From: Actinoplanes sp. M2I2
GTDB lineage: Bacteria > Actinomycetota > Actinomycetes > Mycobacteriales > Micromonosporaceae
Length of the DNA stretch: 64,000 bases
Assembly: GCF_023544445.1 (NCBI RefSeq)
Contig: NZ_JALPVJ010000027.1
Span: 1-64,000 of the forward strand
Direction of reading: 5' to 3'
Position numbers and translations under genes: made by a program. This document shows positions 45,401-53,532 of this stretch, one piece after another. Within the stretch, counting starts at the first letter, position 1. Each line of letters begins with the position of its first letter. The notes beneath the pieces are model-generated. The model searched no databases, was not told where the DNA came from, and saw only the letters and a program-made list of their open reading frames with translations.

Positions 45401-45580
45401 ATCGAGCTGCGCTGGTCGGCCGAGGGCGAGACGGCGCGGGCGATGACCGAGCACGCGGGTCTGGTCGCCGACGAGGTCCTCGCCACGTCCTACGAGTCCG
45501 GCGCGGCGACGTGGCCCGACGCCCGCGAGTTCACCGACGAGTCGATCGGGCTGACGTTCGGGCTGCGCAAGGCGGAGTGA
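42464..45580 (+). CDS. ileS: Isoleucine--tRNA ligase
   Basis: A 1038-residue class I aminoacyl-tRNA synthetase charging tRNA-Ile. The HIGH-type motif appears as PPTANGMPGAHH (about residue 47-58), the KMSKS-type loop as GRKMSKHLGN (about 591-600). The editing domain (about 190-390) contains LVWTTTPWTLVSNTAVAVNP. Length and the GxxNGMPGAHH variant indicate the eukaryote-like IleS type found in many actinobacteria, which is often less sensitive to mupirocin (family knowledge). TTG start with GGAGGA upstream, just after the T-box. Confidence 0.96.
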   Translation: MYSQVPAQVDLPALDHDVLRFWQEKHIFARTLEQSAGRPEWVFYEGPPTANGMPGAHHIEARVFKDVFPRYRTMKGFHVARKAGWDCHGLPVELAVEKELGFSGKPDIEAYGVAAFNDRCRASVTRHTDAFAELTERMGYWVDMDDAYRTMDPDYIQSVWWSLKQIFDKGLLVEDFRVAPWCPRDQTTLSDHELAQGYETDVDPAVYVRFPLTSGPLAGEASLLVWTTTPWTLVSNTAVAVNPDVTYVVATDGKERLVVAEPLMGQALGDEWHATGDSFTGKQLERWTYRPPFDLVEVPDAHIVILAGYVTTESGTGLVHQSPAFGADDLASCRAYGLPMVNPVLRDGTFEPELPLVGGLFFRTANEPLVEELRRTGLLFRLDPYEHQYPHCWRCHTALIYYAQPSWYVRTTAVRDRMLRENEKTTWQPETVKHGRYGDWLTNNVDWALSRNRYWGTPLPIWRCDDGHLTCIGSLAELGERAGRDLSGLDPHRPYIDEVTFDCPQCARTATRVPEVIDAWYDSGSMPFAQFGYPYKNKELFEKRFPAQFISEAIDQTRGWFYTLMAVSTLVFDRSSYETVVCLGHILAEDGRKMSKHLGNILEPIPLMDTHGADAVRWFMACVGSPWSARRVGPTTLQEVVRKTLLTYWNTVAFQALYGRAAGWAPSAADPAPADRPLLDRWVLSELNLLVGKVDAAFAAFDTQEAGRLLAGFVDDLSNWYVRRSRRRFWRGDPAALATLHEALRTVTLLMAPLTPFVTERVWGDLVAAVDPDATESVHLAAFPTPDESLVDPVLSKQMALVRRLVELGRAARAESGQKVRQPLSRALASAAGFDDLPADLLAEIAAELNVGEVGPVAGSFVDTTAKANFRTLGRRFGKKVQLVAQAIAAADAAELKEALRASGTASLEVDGEPVALGPDEVVITETPRAGWAVSSDAGATVALDLSLTPELRRAGIARDAVRQIQEARKASGLEVSDRIELRWSAEGETARAMTEHAGLVADEVLATSYESGAATWPDAREFTDESIGLTFGLRKAE

Positions 45581-45589
45581 CTCACCGGG

Positions 45590-45638
45590 CCGGCCGGGCG
45601 GCTCCCGACGACTCTCGAGGGTGTCGTCGCCCGGCCGG
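45590..45638. terminator. Hairpin between convergent ileS and GH3 lipoprotein genes
   Basis: CCGGCCGGGCG (45590-45600) pairs perfectly with CGCCCGGCCGG (45628-45638); inside, CGACGAC also pairs with GTCGTCG. It lies between the convergent stops at 45580 and 45667 and likely works in both directions. Confidence 0.75.
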
Positions 45639-45666
45639 TCACCGGGGGGACCCGTCTGGGAGGGGG

Positions 45667-46884
45667 TCAGCGGCAGCGGAGCAGGCCCGCTTGGGCCTTG
45701 GCCTGCAGGACGTGGCGGGCGGCGTCGTCGACGCGGGCGCGGAACGACTGATCAGTTTCGGCCTTGTCGATGAGGGCGCCGGCCATGGGGGCGGCGTCGG
45801 AAGGCACGATCGTGAGCACCAGGTCGCCGCCGGCGGCGACGAAGCGTACGGCTCGCTGAGCGGGTGGGTAGGCGGTGACCGCCCGCGCGGCGCCCAGGTC
45901 GTCGGAGACCACCAGGCCGCGGAACCCGATCCTCTCGCGCAGCAGACCGGTGATCACCGGCTTGGAGAAGGCGGCGACCGCGCTGGGATCGATCTTCGGA
46001 TAGCGGGCCGACGAGATCATCACGGCGGCCGAGCCGGACGTGATCCCGGCCTTGAACGGGGCCAGATACGGGTCGTCGACCGTGGCGACAGTGTCGGTGG
46101 CGCCGGTGGAGACGTCGGTGTTGACCCGGACACGGCCCAGGCCCGGGAAGTGCTTCAAGGTGGTGAGGACCCCGGCGTCCTGCGACGCGGGCACGACCGT
46201 GCGGATGGCCGCGGCGACACGGGCCGGGTCGGAGCCGAACTCGCGGCGGAAGGCCCCGATCGGCGGGTTGCCGGTGCCGATGTTCGTGGGCACCGTGTCG
46301 GCCACCGGCGCGAGGTTGAGATTCACACCGATGCCTTTGAGGCGACGGGCGCTGTCACGAGTGGTGTCGCGCAGCGTCGCGGCCGGGCCCGCGCCGAGCC
46401 GGTAGGCCGACGCCAGCCTCGGGAAGTCCGGGCCCTTGAGCGTCTGCACGCTGCCGCCCTCCTGGTCGACGGCCACCAGCATCGGCAGGGCCGCGTTCCT
46501 CTGCAGCGCGGCGACGTCCGACTTGAGCTGGGCGGCGCGGTGGGTGCTGCGGCCGCGCAGGAAGACGCCGCCCAGGTGATAGCGGCGGACGGTGTCGCCG
46601 AGACCGCTGGGCGCGTTCACCGCGGCGCCGATCATGAGCAGCTGACCGACCCGCTCGGGCAGGTCCAGGCCCTCGAGAGTCGTGCTGACGCAGTCGGCCG
46701 GCGGTGCCGAGGACGGCCCGGCCGACGGGACGGCGGACGGCGGGACGGCCGACGGGACGTCGCTGGGAACGGGCGCGCCGGAGGAGGGCGCGGGGGCCGC
46801 CTCGGGTGCGTCGTCGGTGGTGCACGAGCTCACCGAGCCGGCCAGGGTGATCGCGACCGCGACGGCGGCCAGGCTTCGCTTCAT
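45667..46884 (-). CDS. GH3 (NagZ-like) lipoprotein with altered catalytic motifs
   Basis: A 405-residue exported lipoprotein: the signal ends SVSSCTT, followed by a long Pro/Ser/Ala-rich linker (to about residue 62). The domain resembles glycoside hydrolase family 3 beta-N-acetylhexosaminidases (LPMLVAVDQEGGSVQTLKGP, LNLAPVADTVPTN, LLRERIGFRGLVVSDDLGAA). The nucleophile Asp in VSDD is kept. The usual KHFPGHG-x-x-x-x-D-S-H loop, which provides the His/Asp acid-base dyad of NagZ, reads KHFPGLGRVRVNTD, losing the two histidines. It may be inactive or altered and act in peptidoglycan binding. ATG start; no operon partner. Confidence 0.85.
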   Translation of the reverse strand: MKRSLAAVAVAITLAGSVSSCTTDDAPEAAPAPSSGAPVPSDVPSAVPPSAVPSAGPSSAPPADCVSTTLEGLDLPERVGQLLMIGAAVNAPSGLGDTVRRYHLGGVFLRGRSTHRAAQLKSDVAALQRNAALPMLVAVDQEGGSVQTLKGPDFPRLASAYRLGAGPAATLRDTTRDSARRLKGIGVNLNLAPVADTVPTNIGTGNPPIGAFRREFGSDPARVAAAIRTVVPASQDAGVLTTLKHFPGLGRVRVNTDVSTGATDTVATVDDPYLAPFKAGITSGSAAVMISSARYPKIDPSAVAAFSKPVITGLLRERIGFRGLVVSDDLGAARAVTAYPPAQRAVRFVAAGGDLVLTIVPSDAAPMAGALIDKAETDQSFRARVDDAARHVLQAKAQAGLLRCR

Positions 46885-46963
46885 CGGCGATCACGCTAGC
46901 CAATCGGGGCGGACACGCAACCGGGCGTGCCCCGTTGGTGAACGCCTTGGGGAGATGTTGTGA

Positions 46964-47602
46964 TCAGTCCTGCGGGTGGGCCCGCAGACCCTCGAAGGCC
47001 AGCGTGGTCACGGCGTCGGCGATCGACTCGGCGCCGCCGGGGCGAGGGCGATACCACTCGGTGAGCGAGTTGACCATGCCGAGGAGCAGGCGGGCGGCCG
47101 TGGCCGGATCGACATCGGGGCGTACGCCGCCCTCCGCCTGGGCCTGCTTGACCAGCTCGGTGACCAGGATGTCGAACTCGCGCCGCCGGTCGAGCGCGTG
47201 CTGCTCGACCTCGGTGTTGCCGCGCACGCGCAGCAGGACGGTGACGTACTCGAACCGGTCGGACAGCACGATCACGCTGCGGCGGATCAACTGCACGAGC
47301 CTTTCCAGGGCCGGTACGTCGAGGGCCCGCACCTCGTCGGCCGCCTCGAAGAGGCCGTCGAGTGCCCGGTCCATCGCCATCTGAAGGAGCTGTTCCTTGC
47401 CGCTGATGTGGTGGTACACGCTCGATTTGGTGATTCCGAGGGCCACGGCGATGTCGAACATGCTGGTGTAGTCGTAGCCGCGCTCGTTGAACAGCCGCAC
47501 GGCGGCGGCCAGCACGGCATCCTGGTCATGCCCGGGACGCCCGCGCCGGCGGGGTTCTCCCGCGCGGCTTTCTCGGGGGCGGCGCTCCTGTGGAGGTGCC
47601 AT
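46964..47602 (-). CDS. TetR-family regulator, probable repressor of phenylacetate genes
   Basis: A 212-residue repressor. The helix-turn-helix VLAAAVRLFNERGYDYTSMF and ITKSSVYHHISGKEQLLQMA is intact; the C-terminal ligand domain resembles the PaaR/KstR2-like group. It is divergent from paaN, with a near-palindrome between them that sits inside the paaN promoter. A CoA thioester such as phenylacetyl-CoA is the expected inducer (family knowledge of PaaR). The first 25 residues are very Arg/Pro-rich. ATG at 47602. Confidence 0.9.
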   Translation of the reverse strand: MAPPQERRPRESRAGEPRRRGRPGHDQDAVLAAAVRLFNERGYDYTSMFDIAVALGITKSSVYHHISGKEQLLQMAMDRALDGLFEAADEVRALDVPALERLVQLIRRSVIVLSDRFEYVTVLLRVRGNTEVEQHALDRRREFDILVTELVKQAQAEGGVRPDVDPATAARLLLGMVNSLTEWYRPRPGGAESIADAVTTLAFEGLRAHPQD

Positions 47603-47618
47603 TGTCTCTCCCGGGGCT

Positions 47619-47648
47619 TGATTACCGACCGACCGGACGGTAGATAAT
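47619..47648 (+). promoter_or_regulatory. paaN promoter with embedded TetR operator
   Basis: TTGATT (47619-47624) and GATAAT (47643-47648) form a -35/-10 pair with an 18-base spacer. The spacer is filled by TACCG...CGGTA (47623-47642), a near-palindrome, so bound repressor would block RNA polymerase directly. The paaN start is 29 bases downstream. Confidence 0.65.
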
Positions 47649-47677
47649 AATGGCACGCGAGCGCAAGGGAGCGCAGG

Positions 47678-49348
47678 ATGACCACCCCCGCCGGGTTCTA
47701 CGAGACGCATGCCGAGCTGCTCGACCAGGCTGTCCGGGCGACGACCGCCCGCGACTACTGGTCGGCCTTCCCCGAGTCGCCGAGCAAGTCGGTCTACGGC
47801 GAGCAGGCCGCCCCCGACGGCGAGCGCGCGTTCCAGGCGCTGCTGGGCCGGCCGTTCCCGATCGAGGTGCCCGGCGCCGTCGGCACCGTCTCCACCGAGC
47901 GATCCCCCTGGGGTCTCGAGCTGGGCGTCAGTTATCCCAAGGCTGATCCCCTCGCCCTGGTCGCCGCTGCTCGCGCCGCCACCCCGGCCTGGCGCGCGGT
48001 CGGTCCGCAGGGTCGCGCCGGCGTCGCCGTCGAGATCATCAAGCGCATCAACGCCCGCTCCTTCGAGCTGGCCCACGCGGTGCAGCACACCACCGGCCAG
48101 GCGTTCGTGATGGCCTTCCAGGCCGGTGGGCCGCACGCTCAGGACCGCGCGCTCGAGGCCGTGGCCTACGCGCTGGCCGCCACCACCCGCATCCCGGCCA
48201 CCTCCGAGTGGAGCAAGCCGCAGCGGGGCGGTGACGCCCTGCGCCTGGCCAAGACGAGCACGGTCGTGGGCCGCGGCGTCGGCCTCGTGATCGGCTGCAC
48301 CACGTTCCCGACCTGGAACAGCTATCCCGGTCTGTTCGCCAGCCTGGTGACCGGCAACCCGGTGATCGTCAAGCCGCACCCGGGCGCCGTCCTGCCGCTG
48401 GCCATCACCGTGCAGATCTGCCGCGAGGTGCTCGCCGAGGCCGGCCAGGGCCCCGACCTGGTGACCCTGGCCGCCGAGGAGCCGGGCGACGGTGTCGCCG
48501 CCACGCTGGCCACCCACCCCGACGTCCGCATCGTCGACTTCACCGGTTCGAGCGAGTTCGGCAACTGGCTGGAGGCGAACGCGCGCCAGGCCGTCGTCTA
48601 CACCGAGAAGGCCGGTCTCAACACGGTCGTCGTCGACTCCACGGACGACTACAAGGGTCTGCTGCGCAACCTGGCGTTCTCGCTCTCCCTCTACAGCGGC
48701 CAGATGTGCACCACCCCGCAGAACATCCTGGTCCCGCTGGCCGGCATCGAGACCGACGCCGGGCACCGCAGCGCCGACGAGTTCGGCGCCGACCTCTCCG
48801 CCGCGCTCGACAAGCTGCTCGGCGACCCGGCCCGTGCCGCCGGCACGCTCGGCGCGATCGCCAACGACAGCGTCCTGGCCCGGCTCACCGAGGCCGACAA
48901 CGCGGCCAGCGTCATCCACCCGACCACCGCCGTGACCGACGAGCACCATCCGGGCGCCACGATCCGCACGCCGGTCGTCGTCCGGCTCGACGCCGCCGAC
49001 GAGAAGGCGTACACCCGGGAGTGGTTCGGCCCGGTCTCCTTCGTCATCGCCACCGATTCGACCGAGCACAGCCTGCGCATCCTGGTCGAGACCGTCCGGG
49101 CCCACGGCGCGCTCACCGCTCTGGTCCACTCGACGAGCCCCGAGGTTCTCGCAGCCGCGCGCGAGGCCGCGCTCGACGCGGGCGTGCACCTGGCCGAGAA
49201 CCTCACCGGCGGGGTCTTCGTCAACCAGACCGCCGCGTTCAGCGATCTGCACGGCTCCGGCGCCAACCCGGCCGCGACCGCCTCGCTGACCGACGACTAC
49301 TTCGTCACCGGCCGGTTCTTCACCCTCCAGTCCCGTCACCACGTCTGA
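47678..49348 (+). CDS. paaN: Phenylacetic acid degradation protein PaaN (aldehyde dehydrogenase)
   Basis: A 556-residue aldehyde dehydrogenase of the PaaN type. [20 protein letters not shown] near the start is typical; the NAD site [15 protein letters not shown] and the catalytic cysteine in [11 protein letters not shown] are present. It would oxidise the open-chain semialdehyde formed after ring cleavage, the role of the dehydrogenase half of PaaZ in proteobacteria. No MaoC-like hydratase half is fused here. First gene of the paa operon; AAGGGAG lies 7 bases before the ATG. Confidence 0.92.
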   Translation: MTTPAGFYETHAELLDQAVRATTARDYWSAFPESPSKSVYGEQAAPDGERAFQALLGRPFPIEVPGAVGTVSTERSPWGLELGVSYPKADPLALVAAARAATPAWRAVGPQGRAGVAVEIIKRINARSFELAHAVQHTTGQAFVMAFQAGGPHAQDRALEAVAYALAATTRIPATSEWSKPQRGGDALRLAKTSTVVGRGVGLVIGCTTFPTWNSYPGLFASLVTGNPVIVKPHPGAVLPLAITVQICREVLAEAGQGPDLVTLAAEEPGDGVAATLATHPDVRIVDFTGSSEFGNWLEANARQAVVYTEKAGLNTVVVDSTDDYKGLLRNLAFSLSLYSGQMCTTPQNILVPLAGIETDAGHRSADEFGADLSAALDKLLGDPARAAGTLGAIANDSVLARLTEADNAASVIHPTTAVTDEHHPGATIRTPVVVRLDAADEKAYTREWFGPVSFVIATDSTEHSLRILVETVRAHGALTALVHSTSPEVLAAAREAALDAGVHLAENLTGGVFVNQTAAFSDLHGSGANPAATASLTDDYFVTGRFFTLQSRHHV

Positions 49349-49364
49349 GCTCCGGAGGTTCACC

Positions 49365-50567
49365 ATGGCCGAGGCCTACCTCGTCGGCGGCGTCCGCACC
49401 CCCCAGGGCAAGTACGGCGGGGCGCTCGCCGGCATCCGTCCCGACGACCTCGCCGGGCTCGTCGTCCGTGAGGCGGTCGGCCGGGCCGGCGTGCCCGCCG
49501 AGGCGATCGACGAGGTGATCCTCGGCGCGGCCAACCAGGCGGGCGAGGACAACCGCAACGTCGCCCGCATGGCCGTGCTGCTCTCCGGCCTGCCCGACAC
49601 CGTCCCGGGCTACACGGTCAACCGGCTGTGCGCCAGCGGCCTCACGGCGATCGTGTCGGCGGCCAACCAGATCCGCGCCGGCGAGGCCGACCTCGTCGTG
49701 GCCGGCGGCGTCGAGTCGATGACCCGGGCGCCCTGGGTGATGCAGAAACCCGGCACCCCGTGGGCGCGTCCCGGCGAGGTCGTCGACACGTCGCTGGGCT
49801 GGCGCTTCACCAATCCCCTGTTCAAGGAGCACGACAAGTCGGCCGGCACCGGCCCGGAAGACCGGCGGGTCACGCTCAGCATGGGCGAGACCGCCGAGGA
49901 GATCGCCGCGCTCGACGGCATCACCCGGGCCGAGAGCGACGCGTTCGCGTTGCGCAGCCACGAGCGGGCGATCGCGGCGATCGACGGCGGACGCTTCGAC
50001 GGCGAGATCGTGCCGGTGGGCGAGGTGACCACCGACGAGATCCCGCGCCGCGGGTCCACCCTGGAAAAGCTGGGCGGCCTGCGGCCGGTCTTCCGCTCCG
50101 GCGGCGTGGTCACGGCTGCTTCTTCGTCCCCGCTCAGCGACGGCGCCGCTGCCCTGGTCGTCGCGAGCAAGGAAGCGGTCGAGAGGTACGGGCTGACCCC
50201 GCGCGCCCGCATCGTCACGGCGGCCAGCGCCGGTGTCCCGCCCCAGATCATGGGGCTCGGCCCGGTGCCCGCCACCGAGAAGGCGCTGGCCCGGGCCGGG
50301 TGGGGCGCCGGCGACCTCGACGCGGTCGAGCTGAACGAGGCGTTCGCGGTGCAGTCGCTGGCCGTGATCCGGCGGCTCAAGCTGGACGAGGAGCGGGTCA
50401 ACGCCGACGGCGGCGCGATCGCGCTGGGCCACCCGCTGGGCTGCTCCGGCGCCCGCCTCACGGTGACCCTGCTGGGCCGCATGGAGCGGGAGAACGCCCG
50501 TCGCGCCCTCGCCACCCTCTGCGTCGGCGTCGGTCAGGGCGTCGCGATGCTGGTGGAGCGCCCATGA
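49365..50567 (+). CDS. paaJ: Acetyl-CoA acetyltransferase / 3-oxoadipyl-CoA thiolase
   Basis: A 400-residue thiolase. The acyl-accepting cysteine is in [14 protein letters not shown] (about residue 90), and the C-terminal motifs [24 protein letters not shown] and CVGVGQG contain the other catalytic His and Cys. In this locus it would cleave 3-oxoadipyl-CoA to succinyl-CoA and acetyl-CoA. GGAGG precedes the ATG. Its stop overlaps a micro-ORF start (ATGA). Confidence 0.92.
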   Translation: MAEAYLVGGVRTPQGKYGGALAGIRPDDLAGLVVREAVGRAGVPAEAIDEVILGAANQAGEDNRNVARMAVLLSGLPDTVPGYTVNRLCASGLTAIVSAANQIRAGEADLVVAGGVESMTRAPWVMQKPGTPWARPGEVVDTSLGWRFTNPLFKEHDKSAGTGPEDRRVTLSMGETAEEIAALDGITRAESDAFALRSHERAIAAIDGGRFDGEIVPVGEVTTDEIPRRGSTLEKLGGLRPVFRSGGVVTAASSSPLSDGAAALVVASKEAVERYGLTPRARIVTAASAGVPPQIMGLGPVPATEKALARAGWGAGDLDAVELNEAFAVQSLAVIRRLKLDEERVNADGGAIALGHPLGCSGARLTVTLLGRMERENARRALATLCVGVGQGVAMLVERP

Positions 50568-50638
50568 GCGCCCGGCGCCCGGCGGCGCGCCCGCGTGGCC
50601 GCTCGGCGCGGATCCGACCCGACGCGAGCCGGTCGTGA
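50564..50638 (+). CDS. Micro-ORF coupling thiolase and enoyl-CoA hydratase genes
   Basis: A possible 24-residue Arg-rich peptide beginning [12 protein letters not shown]. Its ATG overlaps the thiolase stop (ATGA) and its stop overlaps the GTG of the next gene (GTGA), so a ribosome could pass through without leaving the message. The first 13 bases are identical to those of a second micro-ORF at 51360. Whether it is translated or merely a spacer is unknown. Confidence 0.35.
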   Translation: MSARRPAARPRGRSARIRPDASRS

Positions 50639-51363
50639 ACACGCTCACGGTCGAGGAGCTCGACGACCGCGTCGTGGTCACGCTGCGCCGTCCCGAGGCT
50701 CGCAACGCGATCAACGCGGCGATGGTCGCGGAGCTGCACGACGTGTGCGCCGCGCTCGAGGAGCAACCCCGGCTGTTGCTGATCACCGGTGCGGACGGCA
50801 CGTTCGCGGCCGGCGCCGACATCGGCGAACTCCGTGAGCGCGGCCGAGAGCAGGCGCTGCGGGGCATCAACAGCCGGCTGTTCGACCGGATCGCCCGGCT
50901 GCCGCTGCCCACCGTGGCCGCGGTCGACGGTTACGCCCTGGGTGGGGGCGCCGAGTTGGCCTACGCGTGCGACGTACGCCTGGCCACGCCGGCCGCCGTG
51001 TTCGGCAACCCGGAGCCCGGACTCGGCATCCTCGCTGCCGCCGGGGCCTGCTGGCGGCTGCGCGAGCTGGTCGGCGCGTCCGTCGCCAAACAGGTGCTGC
51101 TGGCCGGGCGCCGGCTCGACGCCGACGACGCGCTGCGGTTCGGTCTGGTCGCCGAGATCGTGCCGGCCGGCGAGGTGCTGAAGCGCGCTCATGGGCTGCT
51201 CGACCGGATGGCTCGGTCGGGAGTGCTCGCCCTGCGCCTGACCAAGCTGGTCACCGACGGCGGCGGTCACCCGCTCACCGACGACCTGGCCCAGGCGATC
51301 CTGTTCGAGTCCGAGGACAAGCGCGTACGCATGGACGCCTTCCTCGCCGGTGGCCGCTCATGA
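50635..51363 (+). CDS. paaF: Enoyl-CoA hydratase/isomerase family protein
   Basis: A 242-residue crotonase-fold enzyme. The oxyanion-hole segments FAAGADIGELRER and YALGGGAELAYACDVRLATP, and GNPEPGLGILAAAGACWRLR, are present, giving the hydratase pattern. It probably hydrates 2,3-dehydroadipyl-CoA (PaaF); the PaaG isomerase role cannot be excluded, and only one crotonase is encoded here. GTG start inside the tail of the micro-ORF; its stop overlaps the second micro-ORF (ATGA). Shorter than the usual 255-260 residues. Confidence 0.85.
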   Translation: MNTLTVEELDDRVVVTLRRPEARNAINAAMVAELHDVCAALEEQPRLLLITGADGTFAAGADIGELRERGREQALRGINSRLFDRIARLPLPTVAAVDGYALGGGAELAYACDVRLATPAAVFGNPEPGLGILAAAGACWRLRELVGASVAKQVLLAGRRLDADDALRFGLVAEIVPAGEVLKRAHGLLDRMARSGVLALRLTKLVTDGGGHPLTDDLAQAILFESEDKRVRMDAFLAGGRS

Positions 51364-51422
51364 GCGCCCGGCAAGCCGTGGTCGGTCAGGGCTCGGCTCT
51401 GGCCGGCGGGGGTGGCTCGTGA
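51360..51422 (+). CDS. Micro-ORF coupling enoyl-CoA hydratase and hydroxyacyl-CoA dehydrogenase genes
   Basis: A possible 20-residue peptide starting MSARQAVVGQ and ending in a run of glycines. Start overlaps the upstream stop (ATGA) and stop overlaps the downstream GTG (GTGA), the same design as at 50564, with the same first 13 bases. Translation is plausible but unproven. Confidence 0.35.
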   Translation: MSARQAVVGQGSALAGGGGS

Positions 51423-52291
51423 GCGCGCCGACGCCGGCCGTGCCGAAACTGGTCGCGGTCATCGGGGGCGGGCGGATGGGGGCCGGCATAGCCCAGGTCT
51501 TCGCCGTCGCTGGCTCGGTGGTCTGCCTCGTCGAGCGTGACCCGGCGGCCGCCGCGGCGGCTCGTGACCGGGTGGCGATGGGTCTGCTCCGCGCGGCCGA
51601 GAAGGGGGCGCTCGCCGAGTCGGCCGATCTGGTGCTCGAGCGGCTGGTGCTCGTCGACGACGCCGCGGGGCTGAGCGCCGACACCGACCTGGTCGTCGAG
51701 GCCGTACCCGAGGAAGCAACCCTCAAGGTCAGCGTGCTGGCCGCGGCCGAGCGGGCCGTCGGCGACGGCGCCGTGCTGGCCAGCAACACGAGCTCGTTGT
51801 CGATCACCGGACTGGCCGAAGGGCTGCGGCGGCCCGAGCGGTTCGTCGGCCTGCACTTCTTCAACCCGGTGCCGGCCAGCAAGCTCGTCGAGATCGTGAC
51901 CGGCCCGCAGACCGGCGACGCCGTTCGCGAGACCGCCCGGGCCTGGGTGGCCGGGCTGGGCAAGAGCGAGGTCCTCGTCCGGGACTCGCCCGGGTTCGCC
52001 ACCAGCCGGCTCGGCGTGCTGCTCGGCCTAGAGGCCATCCGCATGCTCGAGGAGGGCGTGGCCGACGCGGCCGCGATCGACCGCGCCATGGAACTGGGCT
52101 ATCGGCATCCGATGGGCCCGCTGCGCTCCACCGACCTGGTCGGCCTCGACGTGCGTCTGGCCATCGCCGACCATCTGCACCGCGAGCTGGGGGAGCGGTT
52201 CGCCCCGCCCCGGCTGCTGCGTGACAAGGTGGCCCGCGGCGAGGTGGGCCGCAAGGCCGGACAGGGCTTCTACACCTGGGAGGCGTCATGA
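51419..52291 (+). CDS. paaH: 3-hydroxyacyl-CoA dehydrogenase
   Basis: A 290-residue NAD-dependent enzyme. The Rossmann motif [20 protein letters not shown], the [13 protein letters not shown] segment, the catalytic region [19 protein letters not shown] (His) and [12 protein letters not shown] in the C-terminal domain are intact. It oxidises 3-hydroxyadipyl-CoA to 3-oxoadipyl-CoA in phenylacetate breakdown. GTG start overlaps the micro-ORF stop; its stop overlaps the paaA start (ATGA). Confidence 0.92.
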   Translation: MSAPTPAVPKLVAVIGGGRMGAGIAQVFAVAGSVVCLVERDPAAAAAARDRVAMGLLRAAEKGALAESADLVLERLVLVDDAAGLSADTDLVVEAVPEEATLKVSVLAAAERAVGDGAVLASNTSSLSITGLAEGLRRPERFVGLHFFNPVPASKLVEIVTGPQTGDAVRETARAWVAGLGKSEVLVRDSPGFATSRLGVLLGLEAIRMLEEGVADAAAIDRAMELGYRHPMGPLRSTDLVGLDVRLAIADHLHRELGERFAPPRLLRDKVARGEVGRKAGQGFYTWEAS

Positions 52292-53232
52292 GCGACCGGA
52301 TCCCCGCCGAGGCGGAGCGGGTCTTCACCACGACGATCGAGAAGGACCAGCGCGTCGAGCCGCGCGACTGGATGCCCGATGGCTACCGCAAGACGATGAT
52401 CCGGCAGATCGCCCAGCACGCGCACTCCGAGATCATCGGCATGCAGCCGGAGGGCGCCTGGATCACGCGGGCGCCGTCGCTCCGGCGCAAGGCGATCCTG
52501 CTGGCCAAGGTGCAGGACGAGGCCGGCCACGGGCTCTACCTCTACTCGGCGGCCGAGACACTCGGCGCCGACCGGGGCGACCTGACCCGCCGGCTCATCG
52601 AGGGCCGCCAGAAGTACTCCTCGATCTTCAACTACCCGACGCTGACGTTCGCCGACGTCGGCGTGATCGGGTGGCTCGTCGACGGCGCGGCGATCTGCAA
52701 TCAGGTGCCGCTCTGCCGGAGCTCGTTCGGGCCGTACGCGCGGGCGATGATCCGCATCTGCAAGGAGGAGTCGTTCCACCAGCGGCAGGGTTACGAGCTG
52801 CTGATGACGATGATGCGCGGCACCGAGGCTCAGCGCGAGATGGTGCAGGACGCGGTCGACCGCTGGTGGTGGCCGTCTCTGATGATGTTCGGCCCGCCCG
52901 ACGCGGAATCGCCGAACACGGCCCAGTCGATGGCCTGGAAGATCAAGCGCCACACCAACGACGAGCTGCGGCAGCGTTTCGTGGACATGAGCGTGCCCCA
53001 GGCCGAGGCCCTCGGCGTCACCCTGCCCGACCCGGACCTGCGCTGGAACGCCGACCGCGGGCACCACGACTTCGGTGAGATCGACTGGACCGAGCTCAAG
53101 CGGGTGATCTCCGGCGACGGGCCGATGAACGCGGAGCGCCTCGCGCACCGGCGCCGGGCCGACGAGGACGGCGCCTGGGTCCGTGAGGCGGCCGCGGCCC
53201 ACGCGGCCAAGCGACAGGGGGTGCCCGCGTGA
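52288..53232 (+). CDS. paaA: 1,2-phenylacetyl-CoA epoxidase subunit A
   Basis: The 314-residue catalytic subunit of the ring-epoxidising di-iron monooxygenase. Di-iron ligands are visible as [25 protein letters not shown] (E-x-x-H) and [16 protein letters not shown] (E-x-x-x-H helix). Length and [20 protein letters not shown] fit PaaA. It works with PaaB, PaaC and the reductase PaaE, all encoded next in order. Overlaps paaB by 4 bases. Confidence 0.96.
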   Translation: MSDRIPAEAERVFTTTIEKDQRVEPRDWMPDGYRKTMIRQIAQHAHSEIIGMQPEGAWITRAPSLRRKAILLAKVQDEAGHGLYLYSAAETLGADRGDLTRRLIEGRQKYSSIFNYPTLTFADVGVIGWLVDGAAICNQVPLCRSSFGPYARAMIRICKEESFHQRQGYELLMTMMRGTEAQREMVQDAVDRWWWPSLMMFGPPDAESPNTAQSMAWKIKRHTNDELRQRFVDMSVPQAEALGVTLPDPDLRWNADRGHHDFGEIDWTELKRVISGDGPMNAERLAHRRRADEDGAWVREAAAAHAAKRQGVPA

Positions 53233-53525
53233 GCGGCGAGATCAAGCACGAGTGGCCGCTGTTCGAGGTGTTCGTCCGGGCCAAGCGGGGTCTCAACCAC
53301 GTGCACGTGGGGTCGCTGCGGGCGGCGGACCACGAGATGGCCCTGCACCACGCCCGCGACCTCTACACGCGGCGCAACGAGGGCGTCAGCATCTGGGTGG
53401 TGCGCTCCGACGACGTCGTGGCCTCGGGTCCGGACGACAAGGACGCCTTCTTCGCGCCCAGCGGCGACAAGGTCTACCGGCACCCGACGCACTACGCCAT
53501 TCCCGACTCGGTTCCGCACATCTGA
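53229..53525 (+). CDS. paaB: 1,2-phenylacetyl-CoA epoxidase subunit B
   Basis: A 98-residue structural subunit. [20 protein letters not shown] and [20 protein letters not shown] are typical PaaB sequences. It bridges PaaAC pairs in the epoxidase. GTG start overlaps paaA; paaC follows 7 bases later. Confidence 0.95.
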   Translation: MSGEIKHEWPLFEVFVRAKRGLNHVHVGSLRAADHEMALHHARDLYTRRNEGVSIWVVRSDDVVASGPDDKDAFFAPSGDKVYRHPTHYAIPDSVPHI

Positions 53526-53532
53526 GGCCGCC

